Below, piece after piece: positions 29,548 to 39,038 of a DNA stretch of 64,000 nt. The stretch covers positions 1,488,001-1,552,000 of the forward strand of contig NZ_CP028942.1 in NCBI RefSeq assembly GCF_013307225.1, given 5' to 3'. The stretch's first letter is position 1. Each line of letters begins with the position of its first letter. The position numbers and the translations under genes are program-made. The DNA comes from Polynucleobacter tropicus (lineage in GTDB: Bacteria; Pseudomonadota; Gammaproteobacteria; Burkholderiales; Burkholderiaceae). The notes under the pieces were generated by a model, which saw nothing but the letters and a program-made list of their open reading frames with translations, was not told where the DNA came from and searched no databases.

Positions 29548-29934
29548 TTATTTTGCAGGATGCTTTTCTTTGTAATCAGCAACAGCCGCTTTGATAGCAT
29601 CTTCAGCCAAAATAGAACAGTGAATCTTTACAGGCGGCAAGGCCAACTCTTCTGCAATCAAGGAATTCTTAATTTCAAGCGCTTGGTCTAAAGTCTTGCC
29701 CTTAACCCACTCGGTAACTAAAGAAGAAGACGCAATCGCAGAACCGCAACCGTATGTTTTGAACTTAGCATCCTCAATAACGCCTTGATCATTTACGCGG
29801 ATTTGTAATTTCATCACGTCGCCACACGCAGGGGCGCCAACCATACCAGTACCCACACTGTTATCACCCTTCTCAAAAGAACCAACGTTGCGGGGGTTTT
29901 CATAGTGGTCGATGACTTTATCGCTATATGCCAT
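29548..29934 (-). CDS. iscU: Fe-S cluster scaffold IscU
   Basis: Scaffold on which IscS sulfur and iron are built into clusters. The three ligand cysteines are in GAPACGDV, TYGCGSA and VKIHCSI; the HscA-binding motif LPPVK directly precedes the last one. 128 residues. Positioned between iscS and iscA as usual. Confidence 0.97.
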   Translation of the reverse strand: MAYSDKVIDHYENPRNVGSFEKGDNSVGTGMVGAPACGDVMKLQIRVNDQGVIEDAKFKTYGCGSAIASSSLVTEWVKGKTLDQALEIKNSLIAEELALPPVKIHCSILAEDAIKAAVADYKEKHPAK

Positions 29935-29968
29935 GGTATTTCCTCTTTAATTTCTCAATTTTGTTTCT

Positions 29969-31228
29969 TTAATGCGCAGCCCACTGAATAGTGCTGAGAT
30001 CAATTCCATCTTTGTACATTTCCCATAATGGGGACAACTCGCGCAACTTCGCAATCTTTTCTTTAACCAACTTAATTGTGAAGTCCACTTCTTCTTCGGT
30101 AGTAAAACGACCCAAGGTAAAACGAATCGAACTGTGCGCCAACTCATCATTGCGGCCCAAAGCACGCAATACATAAGAAGGCTCTAATGATGCGGAAGTG
30201 CAGGCAGAACCCGATGAGATTGCTAAATCTTTGAGGGCCATCATCATGGACTCGCCCTCAACATAGTTAAAGCTGATATTGAGATTGTGTGGCACACGGC
30301 TTTCCATGTCGCCATTTACATATACCTCTTCAATATCTTTTAAACCAGCCAATAAGCGATCGCGCAAAGCACGAATACGCTTGTTCTCTTCGGCCATTTC
30401 GATACGAGCAATACGGAATGCTTCACCCATACCCACGATTTGGTGAACCGCCAAAGTACCAGAACGCATGCCTCGCTCGTGCCCACCGCCATGAATTTGC
30501 GCTTCAATACGAATACGTGGCTTACGACGTACAAACAAGGCCCCAATGCCTTTCGGGCCGTAAGTCTTATGAGCAGAAAAACTCATGAGATCAACTTTGA
30601 TCTTTTCAAGATCAATTTCAACTTTGCCAGTCGCCTGAGCTGCATCTACGTGGAAGATCACACCACGAGAACGACATAAGTCACCAATGCGAGGAATATC
30701 CTGCACTACGCCAATCTCATTATTGACATACATCACGGAAGTCAAAATGGTTCCTGGCTTCATTGCAGTCTCGAGCTGAGCAAAGTCAATCAAGCCATTT
30801 GGCAATACATCTAAATAAGTCACTTCAAAACCTTCGCGCTCTAATTCGCGGCAAGTATCTAATGTGGCTTTGTGTTCTGTTTTAACGGTAATGATGTGAT
30901 TACCGCGATCCTTGTAAAAGTGAGCGGCACCTTTCAAGGCCAAGTTAATACTTTCAGTAGCGCCACTGGTAAAGACGATCTCTCTTGGGTCCGCATGAAC
31001 CAATTGCGCAATCTCAGAACGCGCCCACTCAACCGCCTCCTCCGCAGCCCAGCCGTATGCATGGCTACGAGAAGCAGCATTACCAAATTGCTCGCGCAAA
31101 TAAGGCAACATTTTGTCAACAACACGCGGATCTATTGGAGTTGTAGCCGAGTAATCCATGTACACCGGAAAGTGTTTAGGGCTAAACATCGGAACCGGTT
31201 GTTGAGGAAGGTCTTGTGGTGCGTTCAT
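29969..31228 (-). CDS. iscS: Cysteine desulfurase IscS
   Basis: PLP enzyme releasing sulfur from cysteine for clusters and tRNA thiolation. The PLP lysine is in [12 protein letters not shown]; the active cysteine is in [10 protein letters not shown]. 419 residues, about 15 longer than E. coli IscS because of an N-terminal proline-rich tail before YMDYSATTP. An internal start is possible but the upstream ATG is in good operon spacing (28 bases after iscR). Confidence 0.96.
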   Translation of the reverse strand: MNAPQDLPQQPVPMFSPKHFPVYMDYSATTPIDPRVVDKMLPYLREQFGNAASRSHAYGWAAEEAVEWARSEIAQLVHADPREIVFTSGATESINLALKGAAHFYKDRGNHIITVKTEHKATLDTCRELEREGFEVTYLDVLPNGLIDFAQLETAMKPGTILTSVMYVNNEIGVVQDIPRIGDLCRSRGVIFHVDAAQATGKVEIDLEKIKVDLMSFSAHKTYGPKGIGALFVRRKPRIRIEAQIHGGGHERGMRSGTLAVHQIVGMGEAFRIARIEMAEENKRIRALRDRLLAGLKDIEEVYVNGDMESRVPHNLNISFNYVEGESMMMALKDLAISSGSACTSASLEPSYVLRALGRNDELAHSSIRFTLGRFTTEEEVDFTIKLVKEKIAKLRELSPLWEMYKDGIDLSTIQWAAH

Positions 31229-31256
31229 GTTGTATTTCTAAATAAAGAATTGCTAA

Positions 31257-31826
31257 TTAACTTTGCCGCGCTAAATTAAATACGGAATTCACAAGTGGCG
31301 CCTTTGGGGCAACTTCTTTTTTTGCTGCTAGTACTGGGGCTGGTTTTTCAGCCTTTGCACCTTCAATCTTGACTTTTTTAGGACGCATGTCTTGGATCAC
31401 AATGCCGCGCCCCTCTTGCTGCTGCACTAAATCACGCAAAGTCACAGAGCTAAGGTACTCAACCATCTTTAAGTTGAGATTGCTCCAGAGATCGTGCGTC
31501 ATACAACGGCCATGATTTTCTTCATCGGTATGACAATTGCCTTTACCGCCACACTGAGTGGCATCCAAAGGTTCATCAACCGCCACAATGATGTCGGCAA
31601 CACTCACTTCATTAGAGGGGCGTGCCAATGTGTATCCACCTCCAGGGCCACGCGTGCTTTCAACAATATTGAAACGGCGTAACTTGCCAAATAACTGCTC
31701 GAGGTAAGAAAGCGAAATTTTTTGTCTCTGACTAATTCCTGCCAATGTCACAGGACCATGCGTCTCACGCAGGGCTAAATCAATCATTGCGGTTACTGCA
31801 AAACGACCTTTAGTTGTAAGTCTCAT
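31257..31826 (-). CDS. iscR: Rrf2-family regulator IscR
   Basis: 2Fe-2S-binding repressor of the isc operon. Winged-helix domain at residues 1-65 (MRLTTKGRFAVTAMIDLA), then the cluster region with C92, C98 and C108. In E. coli the third cysteine is five residues after the second; here nine residues intervene, a four-residue longer loop. A following MTHDLW keeps the ligand histidine. The C-terminal tail of about 45 residues is Lys/Ala/Pro rich. 189 residues versus 162 in E. coli. A site matching its binding consensus lies 50 bases upstream. Confidence 0.95.
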   Translation of the reverse strand: MRLTTKGRFAVTAMIDLALRETHGPVTLAGISQRQKISLSYLEQLFGKLRRFNIVESTRGPGGGYTLARPSNEVSVADIIVAVDEPLDATQCGGKGNCHTDEENHGRCMTHDLWSNLNLKMVEYLSSVTLRDLVQQQEGRGIVIQDMRPKKVKIEGAKAEKPAPVLAAKKEVAPKAPLVNSVFNLARQS

Positions 31827-31876
31827 ATGTCACCTTGGTAATGGATTGTTATGGACAGCTAATAGACTGGCGGGTA

Positions 31877-31901
31877 ATACCTGACTATTCCACTCGACTT
31901 T
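31877..31901 (-). promoter_or_regulatory. IscR type 1 operator upstream of iscR
   Basis: The 25 bases at 31877-31901 fit the published E. coli type 1 IscR consensus (two GACT/AGTC-centred half-sites) at about 22 positions by my alignment. It lies 50-75 bases upstream of the iscR start, where it would overlap a promoter, consistent with repression by holo-IscR. Confidence 0.75.
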
Positions 31902-31971
31902 AACATAATCCCTAGCAAACTGCTCGGGAATTATCTCAAAAAACCCTATTGCTCATGAGACAAAAGGGGAA

Positions 31972-34128
31972 TTAACTTGGAAGATCCCTAGATCGCGCCC
32001 CAAATGCCATCTCCTTGATCTTGGAGAGCCTATCTCGCGTACTGGCGGCTTTTTCAAACTCGAGATTTTTGGCTTCGGCAATCATCTGCTTTTCTAAGCG
32101 TTTGATTTCATTAGACAATTCCTTCTCACTCATATCTTCATAATGAGCCCGCTCTTGCTCAACAGCCATTTCTTGACGCTTCTCTTTAACGTCATAGACG
32201 CCGTCAATAATGTCCTTAATACGTTTTTGGACCCCTTTAGGCTCAATGCCATGGGTTTTATTGAAAGCAATTTGCTTGCTACGGCGTCGCTCTGTCTCGC
32301 CCATCGCCCTGCGCATGGAATCAGTCACCTTATCGGCATACAAGATTGCTTTACCGCGAACATTTCGAGCGGCACGGCCGATTGTCTGAATAAGCGATCG
32401 CTCGGAGCGTAAGAAACCCTCTTTATCCGCATCCAAGATGGCTACCAAAGACACCTCGGGGATATCCAAACCCTCCCTAAGTAAGTTAATGCCAACTAAC
32501 ACGTCAAAGACACCTAAACGAAGATCGCGCAAAATTTCAACGCGCTCAACAGTATCTATATCCGAATGTACGTAACGCACTTTCACTCCGTTGTCAGAGA
32601 GAAAGTCAGTCAATTGTTCTGCCATGCGTTTCGTAAGAACCGTCACTAAAACGCGCTCACCAACTTTGACACGCTCATGAATTTGACTGAGCAAGTCATC
32701 AACCTGGGTGCTCGCCGGTAATACTTCAATTTCGGGATCAACCAAACCGGTAGGTCTAGCAACCTGCTCAACAACTTGACCTTGATGTTGACTTTCATAA
32801 TCCGCAGGAGTTGCGGATACGAAAATCGTCTGACGCATTTTGGTTTCAAATTCAGTGAATTTGAGTGGGCGATTATCCATTGCAGATGGCAAGCGGAAAC
32901 CAAACTCAACCAAAGTATGTTTACGAGACTTATCGCCGTTATACATAGCATTCAACTGCCCAATAAGCACATGACTCTCATCTAAAAACATCAAAGCGTC
33001 ATTCGGCAAGTAGTCCACCAAGGTAGGTGGGGCCTCGCCTGGCGCAGCACCTGATAGGTGGCGAGAGTAGTTCTCAATTCCTTTGCAAAAGCCAAGCTCA
33101 TTCAACATTTCTAAATCAAAACGTGTGCGTTGCTCTAAACGCTGTGCTTCGACTAATTTCCCATCTTTAACAAATTCATCCAAGCGAATTCGTAATTCTT
33201 CTTTGATCGTTTCAATCGCTTTCAAAACAGTTTCACGAGGAGTGACGTAGTGCGAACTTGGGTAAACCGTAAAGCGTGGAATTTTTTGGCGAATCTTTCC
33301 AGTAAGCGGATCAAAGAATTGCAAGCTTTCCACTTCATCATCAAATGATTCGACTCGAAGTGCTAGTTCATTATGTTCAGCTGGGAAGATATCAATCGTG
33401 TCGCCACGCACTCGGAATACACCGCGCTTGAAATCCGTTTCGTTGCGCTCATACTGCATCGCAATCAATCTGGTCAAAATATCGCGCTGACTCATTTTGT
33501 CGCCGGGTCGCAAGGTCATCACCATGCTGTGATAGTCGCCAGGGTTACCAATACCGTAGATCGCTGAAACTGTCGCCACAATCACTACATCGCGACGCTC
33601 CAACAGACTCTTAGTCGCCGATAAGCGCATCTGTTCAATGTGCTCATTAATGGAAGAATCTTTCTCAATAAAGAGGTCACGCTGAGGAACGTAGGCTTCT
33701 GGCTGGTAATAGTCGTAGTAACTAACAAAGTACTCGACCGCGTTTTTAGGGAAAAACTCCCTAAATTCACTATAAAGCTGAGCCGCAAGGGTCTTATTAG
33801 GGGCAAAAACAATGGCTGGACGCCCAGTTCTGGCGATCACATTGGCCATCGTGAAGGTTTTTCCAGACCCGGTGACCCCCAATAAGGTCTGGTAGGTCAA
33901 ACCGTCCTCAACCCCCTCTACCAGGGCATCAATAGCCGCGGGTTGGTCACCCGCTGGTGGGAATGGCTGGTATAGCTGATAGGGAGAGTCGGGAAAGCTG
34001 ACAAATTTGACTGAATCAAGCTCATGCCCGGCATTTTCAGGGGAATCCGAGCTGGCTTTTTTCTGAGCCACTTTTGGCTCGTTTTTTGCGTCAGTTTTGC
34101 TTAACTTAGGGGGCATCTCGGCTATCAT
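31972..34128 (-). CDS. uvrB: Excinuclease ABC subunit B
   Basis: Damage-verification helicase of nucleotide excision repair. Walker [13 protein letters not shown], the beta-hairpin region [16 protein letters not shown] box, the helicase motif QTIGRAARN and a C-terminal UVR domain (coiled coil that binds UvrC) are all present. 718 residues, about 45 longer than E. coli at the N-terminus: a low-complexity Lys/Ala/Ser segment precedes [12 protein letters not shown]. Divergent from the aminotransferase gene. A CTG-N10-CAG dyad lies in the intergenic region. Confidence 0.97.
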   Translation of the reverse strand: MIAEMPPKLSKTDAKNEPKVAQKKASSDSPENAGHELDSVKFVSFPDSPYQLYQPFPPAGDQPAAIDALVEGVEDGLTYQTLLGVTGSGKTFTMANVIARTGRPAIVFAPNKTLAAQLYSEFREFFPKNAVEYFVSYYDYYQPEAYVPQRDLFIEKDSSINEHIEQMRLSATKSLLERRDVVIVATVSAIYGIGNPGDYHSMVMTLRPGDKMSQRDILTRLIAMQYERNETDFKRGVFRVRGDTIDIFPAEHNELALRVESFDDEVESLQFFDPLTGKIRQKIPRFTVYPSSHYVTPRETVLKAIETIKEELRIRLDEFVKDGKLVEAQRLEQRTRFDLEMLNELGFCKGIENYSRHLSGAAPGEAPPTLVDYLPNDALMFLDESHVLIGQLNAMYNGDKSRKHTLVEFGFRLPSAMDNRPLKFTEFETKMRQTIFVSATPADYESQHQGQVVEQVARPTGLVDPEIEVLPASTQVDDLLSQIHERVKVGERVLVTVLTKRMAEQLTDFLSDNGVKVRYVHSDIDTVERVEILRDLRLGVFDVLVGINLLREGLDIPEVSLVAILDADKEGFLRSERSLIQTIGRAARNVRGKAILYADKVTDSMRRAMGETERRRSKQIAFNKTHGIEPKGVQKRIKDIIDGVYDVKEKRQEMAVEQERAHYEDMSEKELSNEIKRLEKQMIAEAKNLEFEKAASTRDRLSKIKEMAFGARSRDLPS

Positions 34129-34204
34129 TTCACCTGTGAGTTTTCTTCACAGCGAATTTTGTACAAACAATGATTTTGCCGTTTTTATTAAGAAATAGTT
34201 AGCT

Positions 34205-34220
34205 CTGATCACAAAAACAG
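34205..34220 (-). promoter_or_regulatory. Possible LexA (SOS) box upstream of uvrB
   Basis: The 16 bases have CTG and CAG ten bases apart, with an A/T-rich centre; one half is CTGA instead of CTGT. They lie about 77 bases before the uvrB start. E. coli uvrB is LexA-controlled, so the idea is reasonable, but the match is imperfect and chance occurrence is not excluded. Confidence 0.35.
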
Positions 34221-34287
34221 ACAATTTAGCCTAATTTAACGTCAATTAATAACAAAACCACCCTTAAACCTCCATTTTCGAAACCAA

Positions 34288-35487
34288 ATGACCCTGTTTG
34301 CCTCAGTTCAATTAGCCCCAAAAGACCCTATTTTTGGCCTCACAGAAGCTTATGTAGCCGATCAACGTGCTGACAAAGTAAACCTTGGTGTTGGCGTGTA
34401 CTACACCGATGAAGGCAAAGTACCTCTTTTGAAGGCAGTTATTAAAGCTGAAGAAGCAATTGTGGCAAAGCATTCTCCACGCAGCTACATTCCAATCGAA
34501 GGTCCAAATCCATACAACACTGCAGTGCAAAACTTATTGTTCGGCACAGATTCAGCATTAATTAAAGATGGACGCGTAGTGACTGCAGAGTGTTTAGGTG
34601 GAACTGGTGCATTACGTGTTGGCGCTGACTTTATCAAACGCTTAAATTTGAATGCCCCTTGCGCAATCAGCAACCCTACCTGGGAAAACCATCGCGGTAT
34701 TTTTGAATCTGCTGGTTTTGAAGTGCTTGAGTACACCTATTTTGATGGCAAAACTCGTGGCGTTGATTTTGACGGCATGGTGAAGTCTCTTGAGTCCTTC
34801 CCAAAAAATACGACTGTTTTGTTGCACGCTTGCTGCCACAACCCAACAGGTGCGGATATTACTGAAGCGCAATGGCGTCAAGTCATCGACATCTGCAAAA
34901 ACAAAGGTTTGATTCCATTCTTAGATATGGCTTATCAAGGCTTTGCTGACGGTATTGAAAAAGACGGCGTCGCCGTGCGTCTCTTTGCTGAATCTGGCAT
35001 GTCCTTCTTTGTGTCTAGCTCCTTCTCAAAATCATTCTCACTGTATGGTGAGCGTGTTGGAGCTTTATCTATCGTTACACAAAGTAAAGATGAATCCACA
35101 CGCGTTCTCTCGCAATTGAAGCGTGTTATTCGTACAAACTACTCAAACCCACCTACTCATGGTGCAGCAATTGCTGCAGCCGTTTTGAATTCACCTGAAC
35201 TACGTCAACTTTGGGAAGATGAGTTAGCAGAGATGCGTGATCGTATTAAAGCCATGCGTCAAGGTTTAGTTCAAAAATTAGCTGCTGCTGGCGTTAAACA
35301 AGATTTCGCGTTTATTGAAAAACAACGCGGCATGTTTTCTTATTCCGGTCTAACCGCTGAACAAGTAGATCGTTTGCAAAAAGAAGATGGCATATATGCC
35401 CTTTCAACTGGACGTATTTGTGTTGCTGCTCTCAATACCAAAAATATTGATAAGGTAGCCAAAGCAATTGCCCGCGTTTTAGCCTAA
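34288..35487 (+). CDS. tyrB: Aromatic/aspartate aminotransferase (class I)
   Basis: PLP transaminase of the AspC/TyrB family, acting on aromatic amino acids or aspartate with 2-oxoglutarate. The PLP lysine is in SSSFSKSFSLYGERVG, with NNPTG-like HNPTGAD and the C-terminal arginine region GRICVAALN. 399 residues. AspC and TyrB cannot be told apart from sequence alone. Followed by phaZ after 28 bases. Confidence 0.9.
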   Translation: MTLFASVQLAPKDPIFGLTEAYVADQRADKVNLGVGVYYTDEGKVPLLKAVIKAEEAIVAKHSPRSYIPIEGPNPYNTAVQNLLFGTDSALIKDGRVVTAECLGGTGALRVGADFIKRLNLNAPCAISNPTWENHRGIFESAGFEVLEYTYFDGKTRGVDFDGMVKSLESFPKNTTVLLHACCHNPTGADITEAQWRQVIDICKNKGLIPFLDMAYQGFADGIEKDGVAVRLFAESGMSFFVSSSFSKSFSLYGERVGALSIVTQSKDESTRVLSQLKRVIRTNYSNPPTHGAAIAAAVLNSPELRQLWEDELAEMRDRIKAMRQGLVQKLAAAGVKQDFAFIEKQRGMFSYSGLTAEQVDRLQKEDGIYALSTGRICVAALNTKNIDKVAKAIARVLA

Positions 35488-35515
35488 GCCGTAATCAAGA
35501 TTTAGAGGAGGTAGC

Positions 35516-36784
35516 ATGCTTTATCAGTTACACGAGTTCCAAAAAGCCTTACTTCAACCAATGAGTTCATGGGCACGCGCTGCCTCTGAAGCATTGATTA
35601 ACGCAGCCAACCCTGCGTCTAAAGTTCCAGGCTCTGAGCGTTTGGCTGCCAGCTACGAACTTCTCTATCGCCTAGGTAAGAACTACAAAAAACCAGAATT
35701 CGGCATTCGTTCCGTGATTGCACATGGACATGAAGTTGCTATTCATGAAATGGTTAAGGTTGCAAAACCATTTTGCAACCTGATTCGTTTTAAGCGTTTC
35801 TCAGATGATGTAGAAACCATCAAGAAATTAAAGGATGATCCATCTGTTTTAATCGTGGCGCCACTCTCTGGTCACCATGCAACTTTGCTACGCGATACCG
35901 TTCGCACACTCTTGCAAGATCATAAGGTTTACATCACTGATTGGGTTGATGCTCGGAATGTTCCCGTAAGCGAAGGTGAGTTTGGTTTAGATGACTACGT
36001 TCACTATGTTCAAGAATTTATTCGCTACATCGGCGCAGAAGATTTGCACGTCATCTCTGTTTGCCAGCCTACCGTACCTACATTAGGCGCCATTTCATTA
36101 ATGGCTTCAGTCGGAGAGAAGACGCCCGCTTCGATGATCATGATGGGCGGTCCTATTGATGCACGTAAATCACCAACCGCTGTAAATAACTTGGCAGAAC
36201 AAAAGTCTCATGACTGGTTTGAAAGTCATGTAATTTACAAGGTTCCACCAACCTATACAGGCGCTGGTCGTCGTGTTTACCCAGGGTTCCTCCAACACAC
36301 TGGCTTTATCGCCATGAACCCTCAAAACCATTTGCAATCACACTGGGATTACTTCACCAATCTCGTGCGTGGAGATGAAGAGGACGCTGAAGCGCATATT
36401 CGCTTCTATGATGAATACAACGCGGTTTTAGATTTAGATGCAAAGTTCTACCTCGATACGATTAAAACTGTGTTCCAAGACTATGCGTTGCCAAACGGCA
36501 CCTGGGAAGTTGCAGGCAAACTCGTAAAACCAGAAGACATTAAAAAGACTGCCTTACTCACAGTAGAAGGCGAGCTTGACGATATTTCTGGAAGTGGTCA
36601 AACACGATCAGCCCATGGTTTATGTGCTGGCATTCCTAAAGAGGCGAAAGCGCATTATGAAGTCGCAGGCGCTGGTCACTACGGAATCTTCGCAGGTCGT
36701 CGCTGGCGCGAAAAGGTTTATCCAAAAATTAAATCCTTTATCCGAGAGCATCAACCTAAAAAACGCAAATCTGGCGCTAATTAA
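35516..36784 (+). CDS. phaZ: Intracellular polyhydroxyalkanoate depolymerase
   Basis: Hydrolyses intracellular poly-3-hydroxybutyrate granules. The protein (422 residues) matches the Ralstonia/Cupriavidus PhaZ type, where the nucleophile is a cysteine: C183 in ISVCQPTVP sits at the position known for that enzyme. The alpha/beta-hydrolase fold and a late GAGHYGIFAGRRWRE (catalytic His) are visible. Strong SD AGGAGG. Indicates carbon storage as PHB, though synthase and phasin genes are not in the window. Confidence 0.93.
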   Translation: MLYQLHEFQKALLQPMSSWARAASEALINAANPASKVPGSERLAASYELLYRLGKNYKKPEFGIRSVIAHGHEVAIHEMVKVAKPFCNLIRFKRFSDDVETIKKLKDDPSVLIVAPLSGHHATLLRDTVRTLLQDHKVYITDWVDARNVPVSEGEFGLDDYVHYVQEFIRYIGAEDLHVISVCQPTVPTLGAISLMASVGEKTPASMIMMGGPIDARKSPTAVNNLAEQKSHDWFESHVIYKVPPTYTGAGRRVYPGFLQHTGFIAMNPQNHLQSHWDYFTNLVRGDEEDAEAHIRFYDEYNAVLDLDAKFYLDTIKTVFQDYALPNGTWEVAGKLVKPEDIKKTALLTVEGELDDISGSGQTRSAHGLCAGIPKEAKAHYEVAGAGHYGIFAGRRWREKVYPKIKSFIREHQPKKRKSGAN

Positions 36785-36787
36785 TAC

Positions 36788-36815
36788 AAATGAGAGACCT
36801 TAGCGTCTCTCATTT
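36788..36815 (+). terminator. Hairpin after phaZ, probable terminator
   Basis: AAATGAGAGAC and GTCTCTCATTT form a perfect 11-base stem with a 6-base loop, starting 3 bases after the phaZ stop. Only a short T run follows (within the stem end), so it may be a weak terminator or an RNA 3'-end stabiliser before rnfB. Confidence 0.6.
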
Positions 36816-36835
36816 AAATTGGGAACTAGCAATTC

Positions 36836-37528
36836 ATGAAGATCAACGAGATGAAAGAGCTTGCTGATCGCCTAGAGGATCTCCTTCCTCAAACCCAATG
36901 CACTAAATGTGGCTACCCAGATTGCAGGGGATATGCCGAAGCCTTGGCCAAGGGTGAAGCACTTCCCAACCAATGTCCTCCTGGCGGAGTTGAGGGTATC
37001 AAAAGGCTTAGCAAAATACTAGCGCCAATCTATCCACAAGATGAATTTGATTTGCATCCAAATATCAATCCCGAATGCGGTATTGAACGCCCAAGAGCAG
37101 TAGCCTTTATTGATCCGCAGAAATGTATCGGCTGCACTCTTTGTATTCAAGCATGCCCTGTAGACGCGATCGTGGGAGCATCTAAGCAAATGCATGTAGT
37201 GCTCTCTGATTGGTGTACTGGCTGCGATCTTTGCATTCCGCCTTGCCCTGTTGATTGCATCTCGATGATCAATGTGACAGAAGAAAAAACTGGCTGGGAT
37301 GCATGGAGCAGTGATTTAGCCGAACTTGCACGTCAGCGCTACCATGATCGTGAACAGCGCTTAGATCGCGAGCAAAAAGATAATGATGAGCGCTTGGCTA
37401 AGAAAGCAGCAGTTAAATTAGCTACTGTAAATGCAGAGCAGCCCTCCTCAGCCGAAGAAGAAAAAGAGAAAGAGCGCAAGCGCGCAATTATTGCCGCCGC
37501 GATTGCAAGGGCTCAGCAAAAATCATGA
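36836..37528 (+). CDS. rnfB: RnfB-type electron transport protein
   Basis: Iron-sulfur protein resembling the B subunit of the Rnf complex. The N-terminal 4Fe-4S domain has CTKCGYPDCRGYAEA with a further CPPGG cysteine; two ferredoxin clusters follow (CIGCTLCIQACP and CTGCDLCIPPCP). The C-terminal 70 residues are charged helix. The N-terminal membrane anchor of canonical RnfB is missing, and no other rnf genes are near. The gene is coupled to nth (ATGATG overlap), an arrangement I know from other betaproteobacteria. It may supply electrons to another enzyme. Confidence 0.85.
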   Translation: MKINEMKELADRLEDLLPQTQCTKCGYPDCRGYAEALAKGEALPNQCPPGGVEGIKRLSKILAPIYPQDEFDLHPNINPECGIERPRAVAFIDPQKCIGCTLCIQACPVDAIVGASKQMHVVLSDWCTGCDLCIPPCPVDCISMINVTEEKTGWDAWSSDLAELARQRYHDREQRLDREQKDNDERLAKKAAVKLATVNAEQPSSAEEEKEKERKRAIIAAAIARAQQKS

Positions 37529-38184
37529 TGAACCCAGAAAAGCGGCGTGCTTTTTTCGAGCAACTAAAAGCAAACAATCCAACGCCTACTACCGAACTGG
37601 AATATAACTCACCTTTTGAGTTGCTGATTGCCGTATTGCTATCCGCTCAAGCGACAGATGTGTCAGTAAATAAGGGCACTCGAAAACTGTTTAAGATCGC
37701 CAATACCCCTCAAGCACTTCTAGATCTGGGCGAAGAAGGTGTACGTCCTTACATTCAACATATTGGGCTTTTTAATTCCAAAGGTAGACACATCCAAGAA
37801 ACCTGTCGCTTACTCATTGAAAAACATGGTGGGGAAGTACCGCAAAACAGAGAAGATCTTGAGGCTTTACCAGGCGTTGGTAGAAAAACAGCAAATGTTA
37901 TTTTAAATACCGCTTTTGGCCAACCCACAATAGCGGTAGATACACATATCTTTCGCGTATCCAATCGTACTGGTTTGGCGCCGGGCAAAGACGTTCTGGA
38001 AGTAGAGAAACAATTACTCAAGCGAGTTCCAAAAGAGTATCTTCTAGATGCGCATCACTGGTTAATCTTGCATGGTAGATATACTTGCAAAGCTCGCAAC
38101 CCTGACTGTGCACAATGCATTGTTGAGCCACTATGTGGATTTAAAGAAAAAACTGCTAAAGGAAAAGTTCGTGGCACTATTTAA
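37525..38184 (+). CDS. nth: Endonuclease III
   Basis: Base-excision DNA glycosylase/AP lyase for oxidised pyrimidines. The helix-hairpin-helix LPGVGRKTANVIL includes the catalytic lysine; the catalytic aspartate follows in AVDTHIFRV; the C-terminal 4Fe-4S cluster is CKARNPDCAQCIVEPLC. 219 residues. Starts inside the rnfB stop and overlaps the DUF1841 gene by 14 bases. Confidence 0.97.
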   Translation: MMNPEKRRAFFEQLKANNPTPTTELEYNSPFELLIAVLLSAQATDVSVNKGTRKLFKIANTPQALLDLGEEGVRPYIQHIGLFNSKGRHIQETCRLLIEKHGGEVPQNREDLEALPGVGRKTANVILNTAFGQPTIAVDTHIFRVSNRTGLAPGKDVLEVEKQLLKRVPKEYLLDAHHWLILHGRYTCKARNPDCAQCIVEPLCGFKEKTAKGKVRGTI

Positions 38185-38602
38185 TCCTACTCGCGAAGAA
38201 GTTCGACGCTTTTTTTGTGACACTTGGAAGAAAAAAAGTGAAGGGCAGATCTTAGATTCGATGGAGACACTTGCTAGCGACTGGATAGCGCAGCATCCGG
38301 AATATCACAATCTACTAGCAGACCCAGAGGGAGCTTTATCCCAAGACTACACACCAGAGCGCGGGGAAACCAACCCCTTCTTACACTTATCCATGCATTT
38401 ATCAATTAGCGAACAAATTTCGATTAACCAACCACCTGGCATTAGAGAAATTGCTGAGAAATTGAGTAAGAAACTAGGCTCGGAACACGAAGCTCAGCAC
38501 CTCATGATGGAATGTTTGGGGCAAGTGATGTGGGAATCACAGAGAGAAGGCAAACCCCTTAATCCCGAGAATTATCTCGAGGCCCTCAGGAAACTTTGTT
38601 AA
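38171..38602 (+). CDS. DUF1841 family protein
   Basis: A cytoplasmic protein of 143 residues that begins VALFNPTREEVRRFF, typical of DUF1841. The start is a GTG at 38171, because the conserved family sequence begins there; the frame is open to 38072 but that region codes nth in another frame. Contains a MHLSISEQ segment conserved in the family. Function unknown; the association with nth is common in betaproteobacteria to my knowledge. Confidence 0.85.
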   Translation: MALFNPTREEVRRFFCDTWKKKSEGQILDSMETLASDWIAQHPEYHNLLADPEGALSQDYTPERGETNPFLHLSMHLSISEQISINQPPGIREIAEKLSKKLGSEHEAQHLMMECLGQVMWESQREGKPLNPENYLEALRKLC

Positions 38603-38627
38603 AGCTCTGCTAAGGTTTAATTAATAA

Positions 38628-39038
38628 TTAAACAGGTTCAAAAAGATGGGTTTTTTGACCATCCTGCGTTTCTTGAAACACCACCCTTACCTTTTGCCCA
38701 ACCCGAATTGAATCAAAGTCGCAGTTAGCCAGGTGGGTCAGCATAGAAATCCCTTCTTGCAATTTTACGTAGGCCATTGCAAAAGGAACTTCTACACCGC
38801 GCCTCATGACGGTATAGGAGTAAATCTCTCCCAGCCCCGCTGACTTAACCCAAGTCGTGTCATTGCTTCCACAGTGCGGACAAATGGTTCGCGGATAGTA
38901 ATGCGCCTGATTGCAAGCATTGCAATGCTTCACTAACAACTCATCTTTTTGAGCTGCTTCAAGATAAGCCTTGTTCTCAGGATTTGCAACAGGACTTGGA
39001 AGTCGATGTTCTGAATTTTTTTGATTTACTTGACTCAT
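38628..39038 (-). CDS. DUF35 OB-fold/zinc-ribbon acyl-CoA-associated protein
   Basis: 136 residues: N-terminal helix, a four-cysteine zinc ribbon (CNACNQAHYYPRTICPHC) and an OB fold. Such proteins bind acyl-CoA chains and pair with thiolase-fold enzymes (for example PhlB with PhlC, or the archaeal thiolase complex). Its start overlaps the thiolase-like gene stop (ATGA), so the two subunits are probably made together as one complex. Confidence 0.88.
   Translation of the reverse strand: MSQVNQKNSEHRLPSPVANPENKAYLEAAQKDELLVKHCNACNQAHYYPRTICPHCGSNDTTWVKSAGLGEIYSYTVMRRGVEVPFAMAYVKLQEGISMLTHLANCDFDSIRVGQKVRVVFQETQDGQKTHLFEPV

Noticed and set aside
38072-38170. N-terminal extension of the DUF1841 protein starting at 38072
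   Set aside because: This part is the nth coding region read in another frame; family homology starts at the GTG at 38171.
38615-38633. 19-base palindrome GTTTAATTA-A-TAATTAAAC at the DUF1841/DUF35 junction as a terminator or operator
   Set aside because: Entirely A/T rich apart from the ends, overlaps a stop codon and lies between convergent genes; too weak to claim a function.
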